DNA of 15,084 nucleotides from Ruminococcus sp. UBA3855 (GTDB lineage Bacteria > Bacillota > Clostridia > Oscillospirales > Ruminococcaceae): assembly GCA_002392545.1 (NCBI GenBank), contig DGHF01000164.1, forward strand, positions 1 through 15,084. Reading direction: 5' to 3'. Position 1 is the first letter of the stretch; every line of letters starts with the position of its first letter. A program made the translations under genes and the position numbers. Shown one piece after another: positions 1 to 4,727 of the stretch. The notes beneath the pieces are model-generated. The model searched no databases. It was given only the letters and a program-made list of their open reading frames with translations, and had not been told where the DNA came from.

Positions 1-665
1 TCGCACTTTTCGAGCAGATTGGAGATAACATTCAGCTTGTCAGCAACCTTTGCACCGCCCAGAATTGCAACAAACGGACGAACCGGAACTTCTACTGCAT
101 TGCCGAGGTACTGAATTTCCTTCTGCATCAGATAGCCGACAGCTGTTTCCTTAACAAACTTGGTAACGCCCTCAGTAGATGCGTGTGCTCTGTGTGCAGA
201 ACCGAAAGCATCCATTACGAAAACCTGTCCATCAACGAGGTCAGCGAGTTCCTTAGCGAAATCTTCGCCGTTCTTAGTTTCTTCTGCACCACGGAAACGG
301 GTATTCTGGAGAACAACAATTTCACCGTCATTCATGTTAGCTACAGCATTTTTAGCATTGTCGCCAACAACTGTGTCATCAGCTGCGAAAGTTACCTTTG
401 CGGAAACCAGTTCAGCCAGTCTGTCAGCAGCAGCCTTGAGGGAGAACTTCTCCTCTGGACCGTTCTTCGGCTTGCCGAGGTGGGAGCAGAGTACAACCTT
501 TGCGCCATTCTCCACGAGCTTGTTGATGGTCGGGAGAGCTGCCTTAATTCTGTTGTCGTTGGTGATAACACCGTCCTTCATGGGGACATTGAAGTCCACT
601 CTGACGAGGACTTTCTTGCCCTTTACGTCAATGTCTTCTACTGTAACTTTGTTCAAACCTGCCAT
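1..665 (-). CDS. pgk: Phosphoglycerate kinase, N-terminal 221 residues (runs off left edge)
   Basis: Cytosolic glycolytic enzyme that transfers phosphate between 1,3-bisphosphoglycerate and ADP, giving 3-phosphoglycerate and ATP. Reading the minus strand from the ATG at 665-663 gives an unbroken frame to the window edge. It shows RVDFNVP (residues 22-28), SHLGKPK (61-67), NTRF (121-124), DAFGSAHRAHAST (152-164, canonical form DAFGTAHRAHAST) and GGAKVADK (203-210), all in the order and spacing of bacterial Pgk. The family is usually about 395-400 residues, so roughly 55% is present. The start is supported by an AAAGGA Shine-Dalgarno sequence about 9 nt upstream and by the MAGLNKVTV beginning. 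It has its own promoter about 80 bp upstream and is divergent from the VanZ-like gene. The family assignment is secure; the C-terminal nucleotide-binding half is not visible. Confidence 0.97.
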   Translation of the reverse strand, partial: MAGLNKVTVEDIDVKGKKVLVRVDFNVPMKDGVITNDNRIKAALPTINKLVENGAKVVLCSHLGKPKNGPEEKFSLKAAADRLAELVSAKVTFAADDTVVGDNAKNAVANMNDGEIVVLQNTRFRGAEETKNGEDFAKELADLVDGQVFVMDAFGSAHRAHASTEGVTKFVKETAVGYLMQKEIQYLGNAVEVPVRPFVAILGGAKVADKLNVISNLLEKC

Positions 666-747
666 TGTTATGACATCCTTTCAAATAAATTTCGGCTTGC
701 GCCGTTGTTTTACCGGCATGACAGAAAAATATCACACCTACACTCTT

Positions 748-776
748 ATTATACACTATTTTCAAAATTTCTGCAA
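748..776 (-). promoter_or_regulatory. Sigma-A-type promoter of pgk
   Basis: On the minus strand TTGCAG (776-771) and a perfect TATAAT (753-748) are separated by exactly 17 bp. Transcription would start near 741, giving a leader of about 75 nt. That leader contains a small CGGC-TTGC-GCCG hairpin (693-704) of unknown significance. The position, directly upstream of pgk, fits. Confidence 0.72.
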
Positions 777-802
777 GAGGTAATTACTAAATTTTTATGA
801 AT

Positions 803-899
803 TTTCACAAAATTGCCTGTCGATTTCCCAAATGTGACAATCTGACGAAAATATTGTGTTAATTTGTACCCTCATCTTGACAATTTCACAAAAATGTGA
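803..899. promoter_or_regulatory. Repeated TTTCACAAAA / AAATGTGA elements in the pgk-VanZ divergent region
   Basis: TTTCACAAAA occurs twice (803-812 and 884-893) and AAATGTGA twice (830-837 and 892-899). The second pair forms an inverted repeat TCACA-N4-TGTGA (886-899) that fills most of the spacer of the VanZ promoter. The first copy lies upstream of the pgk -35 and sits in its own AATTTT-CAC-AAAATT dyad (800-814). Half-sites TGTGA/TCACA are used by CRP/FNR-like and Rex regulators, but those sites have the opposite order (TGTGA first), so no regulator is assigned. Confidence 0.35.
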
Positions 900-905
900 T
901 ATGAT
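877..905 (+). promoter_or_regulatory. Sigma-A-type promoter of the VanZ-like gene
   Basis: A perfect TTGACA (877-882) and TATGAT (900-905) are separated by 17 bp. Transcription is expected from about 912, giving a leader of about 23 nt before the TTG start at 935. An inverted repeat lies inside the spacer, a position where a bound protein would block RNA polymerase. Confidence 0.78.
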
Positions 906-934
906 TACTAGAAAGAAAAGGAGGTGCAGAATTT

Positions 935-1516
935 TTGAATCTCAATATTTCAAAAAATGAAAACCATTCGGTTGGGTATCAGATTTTCAAGGCTATGATG
1001 CTTTTGCTGTTTCTGGTGTATATCGCCGGAATGCTGTGTCTGCTGTTTCTGGAAAGGGCTTTCAGCGATGCAAGTGTTTTCTGTTACAAAAATCCAGATA
1101 TGTCTTATCTGAATGTCGTCCGTGCACATTTACTCCTGACACCATTGAAAACCATCAAGGAATATTCGAAGGTAGTTTTGCAAAGCAGTGTCTATGATTT
1201 ACTGACAGAATTTTCAGAATCAAATTTTGCATTCTGTAATTTATTAGGAAATATCGTTCTGTTTATGCCCCTTGGAATTTTCATCCCTTATTTTTTCAAA
1301 AGATACCGGTGTTTTTTCCGGTTTGCGCCCTTGATGCTCTTCATCACGTTCAGTATAGAGTCCGTTCAGCTCCTAACCTTGACAGGCAAATTTGATATTG
1401 ATGATATTATTCTGAATCTGACAGGCGGTTGCATGGGATGTATTTTATTTTCAATAATGCAGGGAATTGTATTATTGTACAGCAAGAGTGGAATGATGGA
1501 AGAACCGCAGATATGA
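935..1516 (+). CDS. VanZ-like family membrane protein
   Basis: A 193-residue integral membrane protein with hydrophobic segments at about 20-40, 99-120, 128-148 and 157-180. The second half carries the VanZ-like signature in order: NLLGNIVLFMPLGIF (102-116), then IESVQ (141-145), then a D-x-DD-x3-N stretch (D154, D156, D157, N161) followed by a glycine-rich helix. VanZ itself gives low-level teicoplanin resistance in enterococci by an unclear mechanism; most family members have no known role, so resistance should not be assumed. Translation starts at TTG (935): GGAGGTG at 920-926 is well placed and no in-frame ATG lies nearby. It is probably co-transcribed with the next gene, 31 bp downstream. 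Confidence 0.85.
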   Translation: MNLNISKNENHSVGYQIFKAMMLLLFLVYIAGMLCLLFLERAFSDASVFCYKNPDMSYLNVVRAHLLLTPLKTIKEYSKVVLQSSVYDLLTEFSESNFAFCNLLGNIVLFMPLGIFIPYFFKRYRCFFRFAPLMLFITFSIESVQLLTLTGKFDIDDIILNLTGGCMGCILFSIMQGIVLLYSKSGMMEEPQI

Positions 1517-1547
1517 AAGAATTGCATGATAGAAAGGGCGTTTTGAC

Positions 1548-1814
1548 ATGGAAACAGAAATTCAGGAAATCCAGAAAATTAAATATATCTGCCGTCTCCA
1601 TGACGGAAAATACGTCGAAAATAAAAATGGTGATATTTCGCAGGAATTCGCCGAATATGCAGAAATGCTCCTGCATTGCTTTTTCCCTGAAAAGCTTGTC
1701 AGACAGCTTTCCCTTGAAACCAGTACGGAAAAAGCCGTTCTTGTATTCCGTACTAACACCCAACAGGTCAGAGAATTTCAGGAACTGCTACAGGCTCATG
1801 AAATTTCCGGATAA
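1548..1814 (+). CDS. Small hypothetical protein (88 aa)
   Basis: Not recognised as any family. The frame begins at ATG 1548 after GAAAGGG (1532-1538), a reasonable Shine-Dalgarno sequence 9 nt upstream. It encodes a soluble-looking protein with no signal peptide, membrane segment or metal motif. The sequence reads like a short alpha/beta domain: a KYICRLHDGKYVENKNGD hairpin-like start, a helical middle around FAEYAEMLLHCFFPEKL, then a strand and a C-terminal helix. Overlapping frames exist on both strands, but this one has the better ribosome site and sits 31 bp after the VanZ-like stop, so the two are probably an operon. It ends 3 bp before the next promoter. Confidence 0.6.
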   Translation: METEIQEIQKIKYICRLHDGKYVENKNGDISQEFAEYAEMLLHCFFPEKLVRQLSLETSTEKAVLVFRTNTQQVREFQELLQAHEISG

Positions 1815-1817
1815 CTC

Positions 1818-1846
1818 TTGACATTTTTCCGAAAACGTGGTAAACT
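1818..1846 (+). promoter_or_regulatory. Sigma-A-type promoter of the zinc-ribbon gene
   Basis: A perfect TTGACA (1818-1823) and TAAACT (1841-1846) are separated by 17 bp, beginning 3 bp after the preceding stop codon. Start near 1853 gives a leader of about 45 nt. The next gene can therefore be expressed independently of the VanZ-like gene. Confidence 0.65.
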
Positions 1847-1898
1847 GTTCATAACGGATGGTTTCTGAATCCCATTTCAACGAGGAGGATATTTTAAA

Positions 1899-2333
1899 AT
1901 GGATTTCAAGGACAAAATTTTCAAGCTCGGCGGTGACGTCAGGAATTCCGCCGGAAAAATCGCCGGTGATGCAATTGACGGTGCAAAGAAAGCCGCTGAA
2001 AAGGTCAAAATCAATTCGGCAATTGCAAAATCTGAAAGCACCATTCAGAATGCGTACATTTCTATCGGCAAAAAGTATGAGGAACTTCACAGCAATGACC
2101 CTGAACGTGTGTTTGTTTCTTTCCTCGACATTATCGAAAGAGAAAAGGAAAATATTGCCCAGCTTAATCAGGAACTTGCTGCTATAGACAATGCCGTCGT
2201 CTGCAAGAAATGCGGAAAATATGTTCAGCAGGGACAGAAATTCTGCTCTGCCTGCGGTGCAAGACAGGACGAAACAGAAACAGAATTTATTGAGCTGAAT
2301 CCGGAAAAGTCTTCCAAAGATTCTGAAAACTAA
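1899..2333 (+). CDS. Helical protein with C-terminal zinc ribbon
   Basis: A 144-residue soluble protein. Residues 1-95 are rich in Ala, Lys and Glu and look largely alpha-helical or coiled-coil (GDAIDGAKKAAEKVK, then IIEREKENIAQLNQELAAI). Residues 102-119 hold a zinc ribbon, CKKCG ... CSACG, with cysteines 102, 105, 116 and 119 (CxxC-x10-CxxC). An acidic Glu/Ser-rich tail follows. The arrangement matches many small Firmicutes proteins with a zinc-ribbon end whose functions are unknown; protein-protein scaffolding is a guess. The start is firm: AGGAGG (1883-1888) lies 10 nt before ATG. The gene has its own promoter and is followed by a strong terminator. Confidence 0.82.
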   Translation: MDFKDKIFKLGGDVRNSAGKIAGDAIDGAKKAAEKVKINSAIAKSESTIQNAYISIGKKYEELHSNDPERVFVSFLDIIEREKENIAQLNQELAAIDNAVVCKKCGKYVQQGQKFCSACGARQDETETEFIELNPEKSSKDSEN

Positions 2334-2336
2334 AAA

Positions 2337-2529
2337 TCAAAAATCCGGAGTGTTCCAATGCTCCGGATTTTTTCATTTTATTTCCGTTTAATTTCCGGAT
2401 GCCCGAGGTGACATCCTCCCCCGCCTGTAGAGGCGAGGGCTTCTCCTCGCCGACAGGTTTTGGTTCTCGCTCTATTAGAGTACAGGTTCATCATGAGGGA
2501 CAACACCCTGTTACTCTCTCAAAAATTCT
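2337..2529 (-). ncRNA. Candidate structured non-coding RNA (omega-RNA-like)
   Basis: Predicted minus-strand transcript of about 190 nt, from the promoter at 2536-2564 to the hairpin at 2341-2370. Visible structure, 5' to 3': a stem AGAGTA(A)CAGG with CCTGTACTCT (about 2515-2474) enclosing a GGG/CCC mini-hairpin; a long hairpin CCTCGCC-AGAAGC... seen on the plus strand as CCTGT-aga-GGCGAGG / CCTCGCC-g-ACAGG (about 2424-2457); and an overlapping alternative GC hairpin CGCCT-ctac-AGGCG nearer the 3' end, after which it runs into flanking host DNA. IS200/IS605 elements produce omega-RNAs from their right end, with the guide read from flanking DNA; this locus has that geometry without tnpB. A 38-codon frame (2494 to 2378) runs through it, possibly a relic of a tnpB 3' end. 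No RNA family match could be tested. Confidence 0.5.
2341..2373 (+). terminator. Strong hairpin terminator, probably bidirectional
   Basis: A perfect 10-bp stem, AAATCCGGAG (2341-2350) pairing with CTCCGGATTT (2361-2370), with a 10-nt loop and a T run on the plus strand, starts 7 bp after the zinc-ribbon gene stop. On the minus strand the same hairpin is followed by TTTTTGATTTTT, so it should also stop transcripts coming leftward from the promoter at 2536-2564. Confidence 0.88.
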
Positions 2530-2614
2530 ATATTCAGTATACTATATTTTTGGGAATTTGTCAAGCGGGTGGGACGCAATTCATCCCCCACCCAAGAGGC
2601 GGGGGGGGCTTGCT
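2400..2614 (-). mobile_element. Non-autonomous IS200/IS605-like element (tnpB-less, PATE/MITE type)
   Basis: Both ends are GC-rich imperfect palindromes unlike the AT-rich surroundings. Read on the minus strand, the left end is a C8-GCCTCTTGGGTGGGGG hairpin followed by ATGAATTGCGTCCCACC (about 2609-2569). The right end is CGCCTCTACAGGCGGGGG then AGGATGTCACC (about 2437-2405). The shared CGCCTCT...GG.GGGGG...GATG design resembles the subterminal hairpins of IS200/IS605 elements, which insert without target duplication; none is visible here. Only promoter and RNA-like sequence lies between, so no transposase is encoded and mobility would need TnpA in trans. Exact ends are uncertain by about 10 bp. 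The element sits neatly between two terminators, where it breaks no gene. The G8 run at 2601-2608 is error-prone. Confidence 0.62.
2536..2564 (-). promoter_or_regulatory. Near-consensus promoter inside the IS-like element
   Basis: On the minus strand a perfect TTGACA (2564-2559) is followed after exactly 17 bp by TATACT (2541-2536). It points left, away from the lipoprotein gene and into the structured right end of the element. No ribosome site plus substantial reading frame follows, which favours an RNA product. Confidence 0.75.
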
Positions 2615-2676
2615 AATCTTTGATAAATTGATAATCATTTCAATGATTTTTTCTAAAAAATTGAATCTTTGGAGAG

Positions 2677-2713
2677 AAAAATACCGCTCAGAAAATTTCC
2701 AAGCGGTATTTTT
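2677..2713 (-). terminator. Terminator of the LysR-lipoprotein operon
   Basis: A perfect 12-bp stem, AAAAATACCGCT (2677-2688) with AGCGGTATTTTT (2702-2713) and a 13-nt loop, lies 10 bp past the lipoprotein stop. On the minus strand it ends in TATTTTT, as expected for intrinsic termination. The symmetrical A/T tracts suggest it also works in the other direction. Confidence 0.88.
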
Positions 2714-2722
2714 TATGTTTTG

Positions 2723-3619
2723 TCAGTATTGATAACTGTTAGTCAGCCAATAAAATGAGCCGAATATCCAGTCATGTACCGCCGTTGAGGTCGGGGCGGT
2801 GTAATTCTCATCCAGCAGGAAATCAGAACTTCCCACTGTGATAATAATTGAATTATGTCGGGTATCATCACGAGAATACATCATGGTAATGAGCTGTTCA
2901 TTTTCGAAGGTGTCAGGGTCATCCTGCACCCCTCCGAACGGCTTCCCGACGGCAGTTACCGCAGTTTCCAGCATGGCATCTTGTTTGATGGCACTGTAAT
3001 TGTCGCCATATATCATGTGAAAACTTCTTGCCTGATGCATAAAAGCGGAAAGATTGGAAGTGTTTTCACCAAGGGGCATTCTGCTGGGGGCTTCTATCTG
3101 GTCAATGCGGATAAATTCAGGGTCATTATTCAAAATCCGCTGTTCGTCAGTCTCCGTGATAATATCATAATCCATCTGAATGCAGTATTCCTCTAACAGC
3201 CGTTCCAGATACTTGAAACGGATTTCCCTTTCATCAGGTGGCATCAATAACAAGATTCTTCCACCCTCGTCAAGGTAACTGTCAAGAAATGTGAGTTCTT
3301 CGGTGGTAATATCCTCCTGTGGCGAATTGAAAAGCAATACTTTACAATCGGACGGCATTTTCAATAATTCATCTTCCTGCCAAGTATAGCCGATTTCTGT
3401 CGCTTCTCCAATCATATTGGAAAGCTGAGCGGTGTCAGTCGTGCCGTGGTCGGAAACATAATAAATCAGACCTTCGGGCTTTGAGGATTCTGTTTCCTCC
3501 TGTGTCGTTTCTTCTGGAGTTATTTCAGGGGGATTCTGTGCGGAACTTCCACACCCTGCCAGCACCATGGAAACAGAGAAAATGACAGCGGATAACCTGA
3601 ATTTCATGACGGTTTTCAT
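2723..3619 (-). CDS. Lipoprotein with GldG/ABC-auxiliary-like domain
   Basis: A 298-residue probable membrane-anchored lipoprotein on the outer face of the membrane. The N-terminus is a type II signal: basic start, hydrophobic stretch, lipobox VLAGC with lipidated Cys at residue 23. A Pro/Thr/Glu-rich linker (about 30-50) follows. The rest resembles the substrate-binding-like domain of GldG/ABC-transporter-auxiliary proteins (a GGRILLLMPPD strand-turn near residue 123, and an ITVGSSDFLLDENY stretch and tryptophan-containing end near 263-293), but no ABC ATPase or permease is adjacent. The start at ATG 3619 is preferred because it overlaps the upstream LysR stop as ATGA, implying translational coupling; TTG 3628 and ATG 3607 are alternatives that leave the signal peptide intact. 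The domain call is moderate and the biological role unknown. Confidence 0.7.
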   Translation of the reverse strand: MKTVMKFRLSAVIFSVSMVLAGCGSSAQNPPEITPEETTQEETESSKPEGLIYYVSDHGTTDTAQLSNMIGEATEIGYTWQEDELLKMPSDCKVLLFNSPQEDITTEELTFLDSYLDEGGRILLLMPPDEREIRFKYLERLLEEYCIQMDYDIITETDEQRILNNDPEFIRIDQIEAPSRMPLGENTSNLSAFMHQARSFHMIYGDNYSAIKQDAMLETAVTAVGKPFGGVQDDPDTFENEQLITMMYSRDDTRHNSIIITVGSSDFLLDENYTAPTSTAVHDWIFGSFYWLTNSYQY

Positions 3620-4488
3620 GCATTCCAAAGCTCACGGAATTGCTCAATAAACGTACTCATTTCCTCTGGTGCAGAGTCCTTCTTCATGGTCAGAATCACG
3701 AGAGAACGCTCTTCTGAAAGGTCGCCCAATCCACGGAGCGGAACTACTCCTTCCGCAGATATTGCACATTCATATGTGAAAAATACGCCCTTGTCTGCGC
3801 CTGCGAGTGCCTGCAATGAAAGCGGAACATTACTCTTCAAAATTCTTGAAAAGCTTGCAAACGGCAAATCACGCTTATGAAGCATATGTTCCAATACTGC
3901 ACGGTCACTTGCGCCCTCTTCACGAAGAAGAAGCTGTTCTTCTAAAAGTCTCTTTGCGTTCATGTTAATCTCTGCGTGTTCACTGCCGGAATATCCCCCG
4001 AAGTGTACTTTTGCAAAAGACTGGCTGTTATAATGTCCTTCTGCATAGAGTTTATCAGCAAGTACGCAGTCAAGCTGACCACCCTCCAACATGCGGAGCA
4101 TTTCAGCAGTATTACCGGAAATCATGCTGACAGTCGCCCCGTTTTCTTTCTTGGCGAGTTCAGCAAGAATGGAAACTGCCTTCTGTTCGCCCAGTTCGGA
4201 CGGGAAACCGAAACGGATTTCTTGGCTTTCGGTCATTCTCTGCAAATCTGCATAGACTCTTTCACTCATTTTCAGCATCTGTTCAGCCTGACGGCGGAAA
4301 TATTCACCTTCGGGAGTGAGACGGAGCATCTTGTTTTCATAGACAAATAATTTGCAGTGATACTTGTTTTGCAGATACTTGACGTGCTGTGTGACAGATG
4401 GCTGAGTAATTCCCAGCACTCTGGCGGTTTTTGTGTAACTCTTAGTTTCACAAAGTTTCAAAAAGGTTGCAATTCTGAAGTCTAACAT
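3616..4488 (-). CDS. LysR-type transcriptional regulator
   Basis: A 290-residue DNA-binding regulator of normal LysR length. Residues 1-60 form the winged helix-turn-helix, including the family pattern F-x3-C-E-T-K-S-Y-T-K-T-A-R-x-L-G-I-T-Q-P-S-V-T-Q-H-V-K-Y-L and, later, LRLTPEGEYF. Residues about 90-290 are the effector-binding region (IRFGFPSELGE onward); the ligand cannot be read from sequence. A longer frame from 4545 exists, but ATG 4488 is chosen because AAAGGAGGAT lies 6 nt upstream and the protein then begins MLDFRIATFLKL as LysR proteins do. It shares an operon with the lipoprotein gene and faces asnB across a regulatory region, so either could be its target. A TATAC-G-GTATA dyad (4521-4531) near its own transcription start may serve autoregulation. 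Confidence 0.93.
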   Translation of the reverse strand: MLDFRIATFLKLCETKSYTKTARVLGITQPSVTQHVKYLQNKYHCKLFVYENKMLRLTPEGEYFRRQAEQMLKMSERVYADLQRMTESQEIRFGFPSELGEQKAVSILAELAKKENGATVSMISGNTAEMLRMLEGGQLDCVLADKLYAEGHYNSQSFAKVHFGGYSGSEHAEINMNAKRLLEEQLLLREEGASDRAVLEHMLHKRDLPFASFSRILKSNVPLSLQALAGADKGVFFTYECAISAEGVVPLRGLGDLSEERSLVILTMKKDSAPEEMSTFIEQFRELWNA

Positions 4489-4536
4489 AAGTACATCCTC
4501 CTTTATTGTGGTTAGGTGTGTATACGGTATATTATT

Positions 4537-4565
4537 ATTATACAAAATAATATATAATCTGTCAA
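4537..4565 (-). promoter_or_regulatory. Consensus promoter of the LysR-lipoprotein operon
   Basis: On the minus strand a perfect TTGACA (4565-4560) and a perfect TATAAT (4542-4537) are 17 bp apart. The start is expected near 4530, within the TATAC-G-GTATA dyad (4521-4531). With both hexamers consensus, basal transcription should be high unless repressed. Confidence 0.85.
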
Positions 4566-4588
4566 GTACTTTTTGAAAAAAGTCCGTA

Positions 4589-4621
4589 TTTTCACTTTTT
4601 TTTCACATTTCTTTCACGTTT
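4589..4621. repeat. Three tandem 11-bp repeats, consensus YTTTCACNTTT (PHO-box-like array)
   Basis: Units TTTTCACTTTT (4589-4599), TTTTCACATTT (4600-4610) and CTTTCACGTTT (4611-4621) abut exactly, placing TTTCAC at 4590, 4601 and 4612, on the same face of the helix. Tandem 11-bp units are the binding geometry of PhoB/PhoP and other OmpR-family response regulators (11-bp PHO-box units in E. coli, Bacillus and Streptomyces). The array lies between the LysR -35 and the asnB promoter. The particular regulator is inference. Confidence 0.6.
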
Positions 4622-4630
4622 CATATACAG

Positions 4631-4659
4631 TTTACTTAACAAAAGAATGATTTACTTAA
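4631..4659. repeat. 9-bp direct repeat TTTACTTAA with 20-bp period
   Basis: TTTACTTAA occurs identically at 4631-4639 and 4651-4659. The 20-bp step is close to two helical turns, so two protein subunits could bind on nearly the same face. It lies about 40-65 bp upstream of the asnB -10, a usual activator position. The region is AT-rich, so chance is possible. Confidence 0.45.
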
Positions 4660-4675
4660 ATTTCCAATTTTTATC

Positions 4676-4692
4676 ACAATTTCCGAAATTGT
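4676..4692. promoter_or_regulatory. 17-bp palindromic operator candidate upstream of the asnB -10
   Basis: ACAATTTC-C-GAAATTGT is a perfect inverted repeat with 8-bp arms around one central base. It ends 4 bp before the asnB -10 and therefore overlaps where polymerase sits. It is not in the T-N11-A form expected of a LysR box. The binding protein is unknown. Confidence 0.5.
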
Positions 4693-4696
4693 TGCA

Positions 4697-4702
4697 TATA
4701 CT
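4697..4702 (+). promoter_or_regulatory. Probable asnB -10 box with weak -35
   Basis: TATACT (4697-4702) lies 26 bp before the asnB ATG. The hexamer 17 bp upstream (TCACAA, 4674-4679) is a poor -35, which suggests dependence on an activator bound to the upstream repeats. A start near 4709 leaves a leader of only about 19 nt, too short for a T-box or other riboswitch. Confidence 0.5.
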
Positions 4703-4727
4703 GTCTTTATGAAAGGAGTGATTTTTC

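Noticed and set aside
160..800. Two plus-strand frames of about 205 codons at the left end
   Set aside because: They are antisense shadows of pgk, whose minus-strand frame shows every expected Pgk motif; neither has a ribosome site or recognisable domain.
803..899. Rex or CRP/FNR operator
   Set aside because: Those sites have TGTGA before TCACA; here the half-sites are in the opposite order, so assignment would be unsupported.
935..1516. Calling the VanZ-like gene a glycopeptide resistance gene
   Set aside because: No other van genes are present and most VanZ-like family members have no demonstrated resistance role.
2633..2648. AATCATT-TC-AATGATT inverted repeat followed by TTTT as a terminator
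   Set aside because: The two-base loop and all-AT stem make it weak, and stronger terminators bracket it on both sides.
2399..2732. Plus-strand frames of 74 and 90 codons across the IS-like element
   Set aside because: They read through palindromic GC hairpins, lack ribosome sites and resemble no protein; the sequence is explained by element ends and RNA structure.
4489..4545. Longer LysR start 57 bp upstream
   Set aside because: It would place the start inside the operon's own promoter -10 and add residues not found in LysR proteins; the start at 4488 has an excellent ribosome site.
4589..4621. CRISPR-like or minisatellite array
   Set aside because: Units are only 11 bp, three copies, without spacers; regulatory-site geometry explains it better.
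4566..4727. T-box or amino-acid riboswitch in front of asnB
   Set aside because: The likely transcription start leaves only about 19 nt of leader, and no terminator/antiterminator or T-box-like core was seen.
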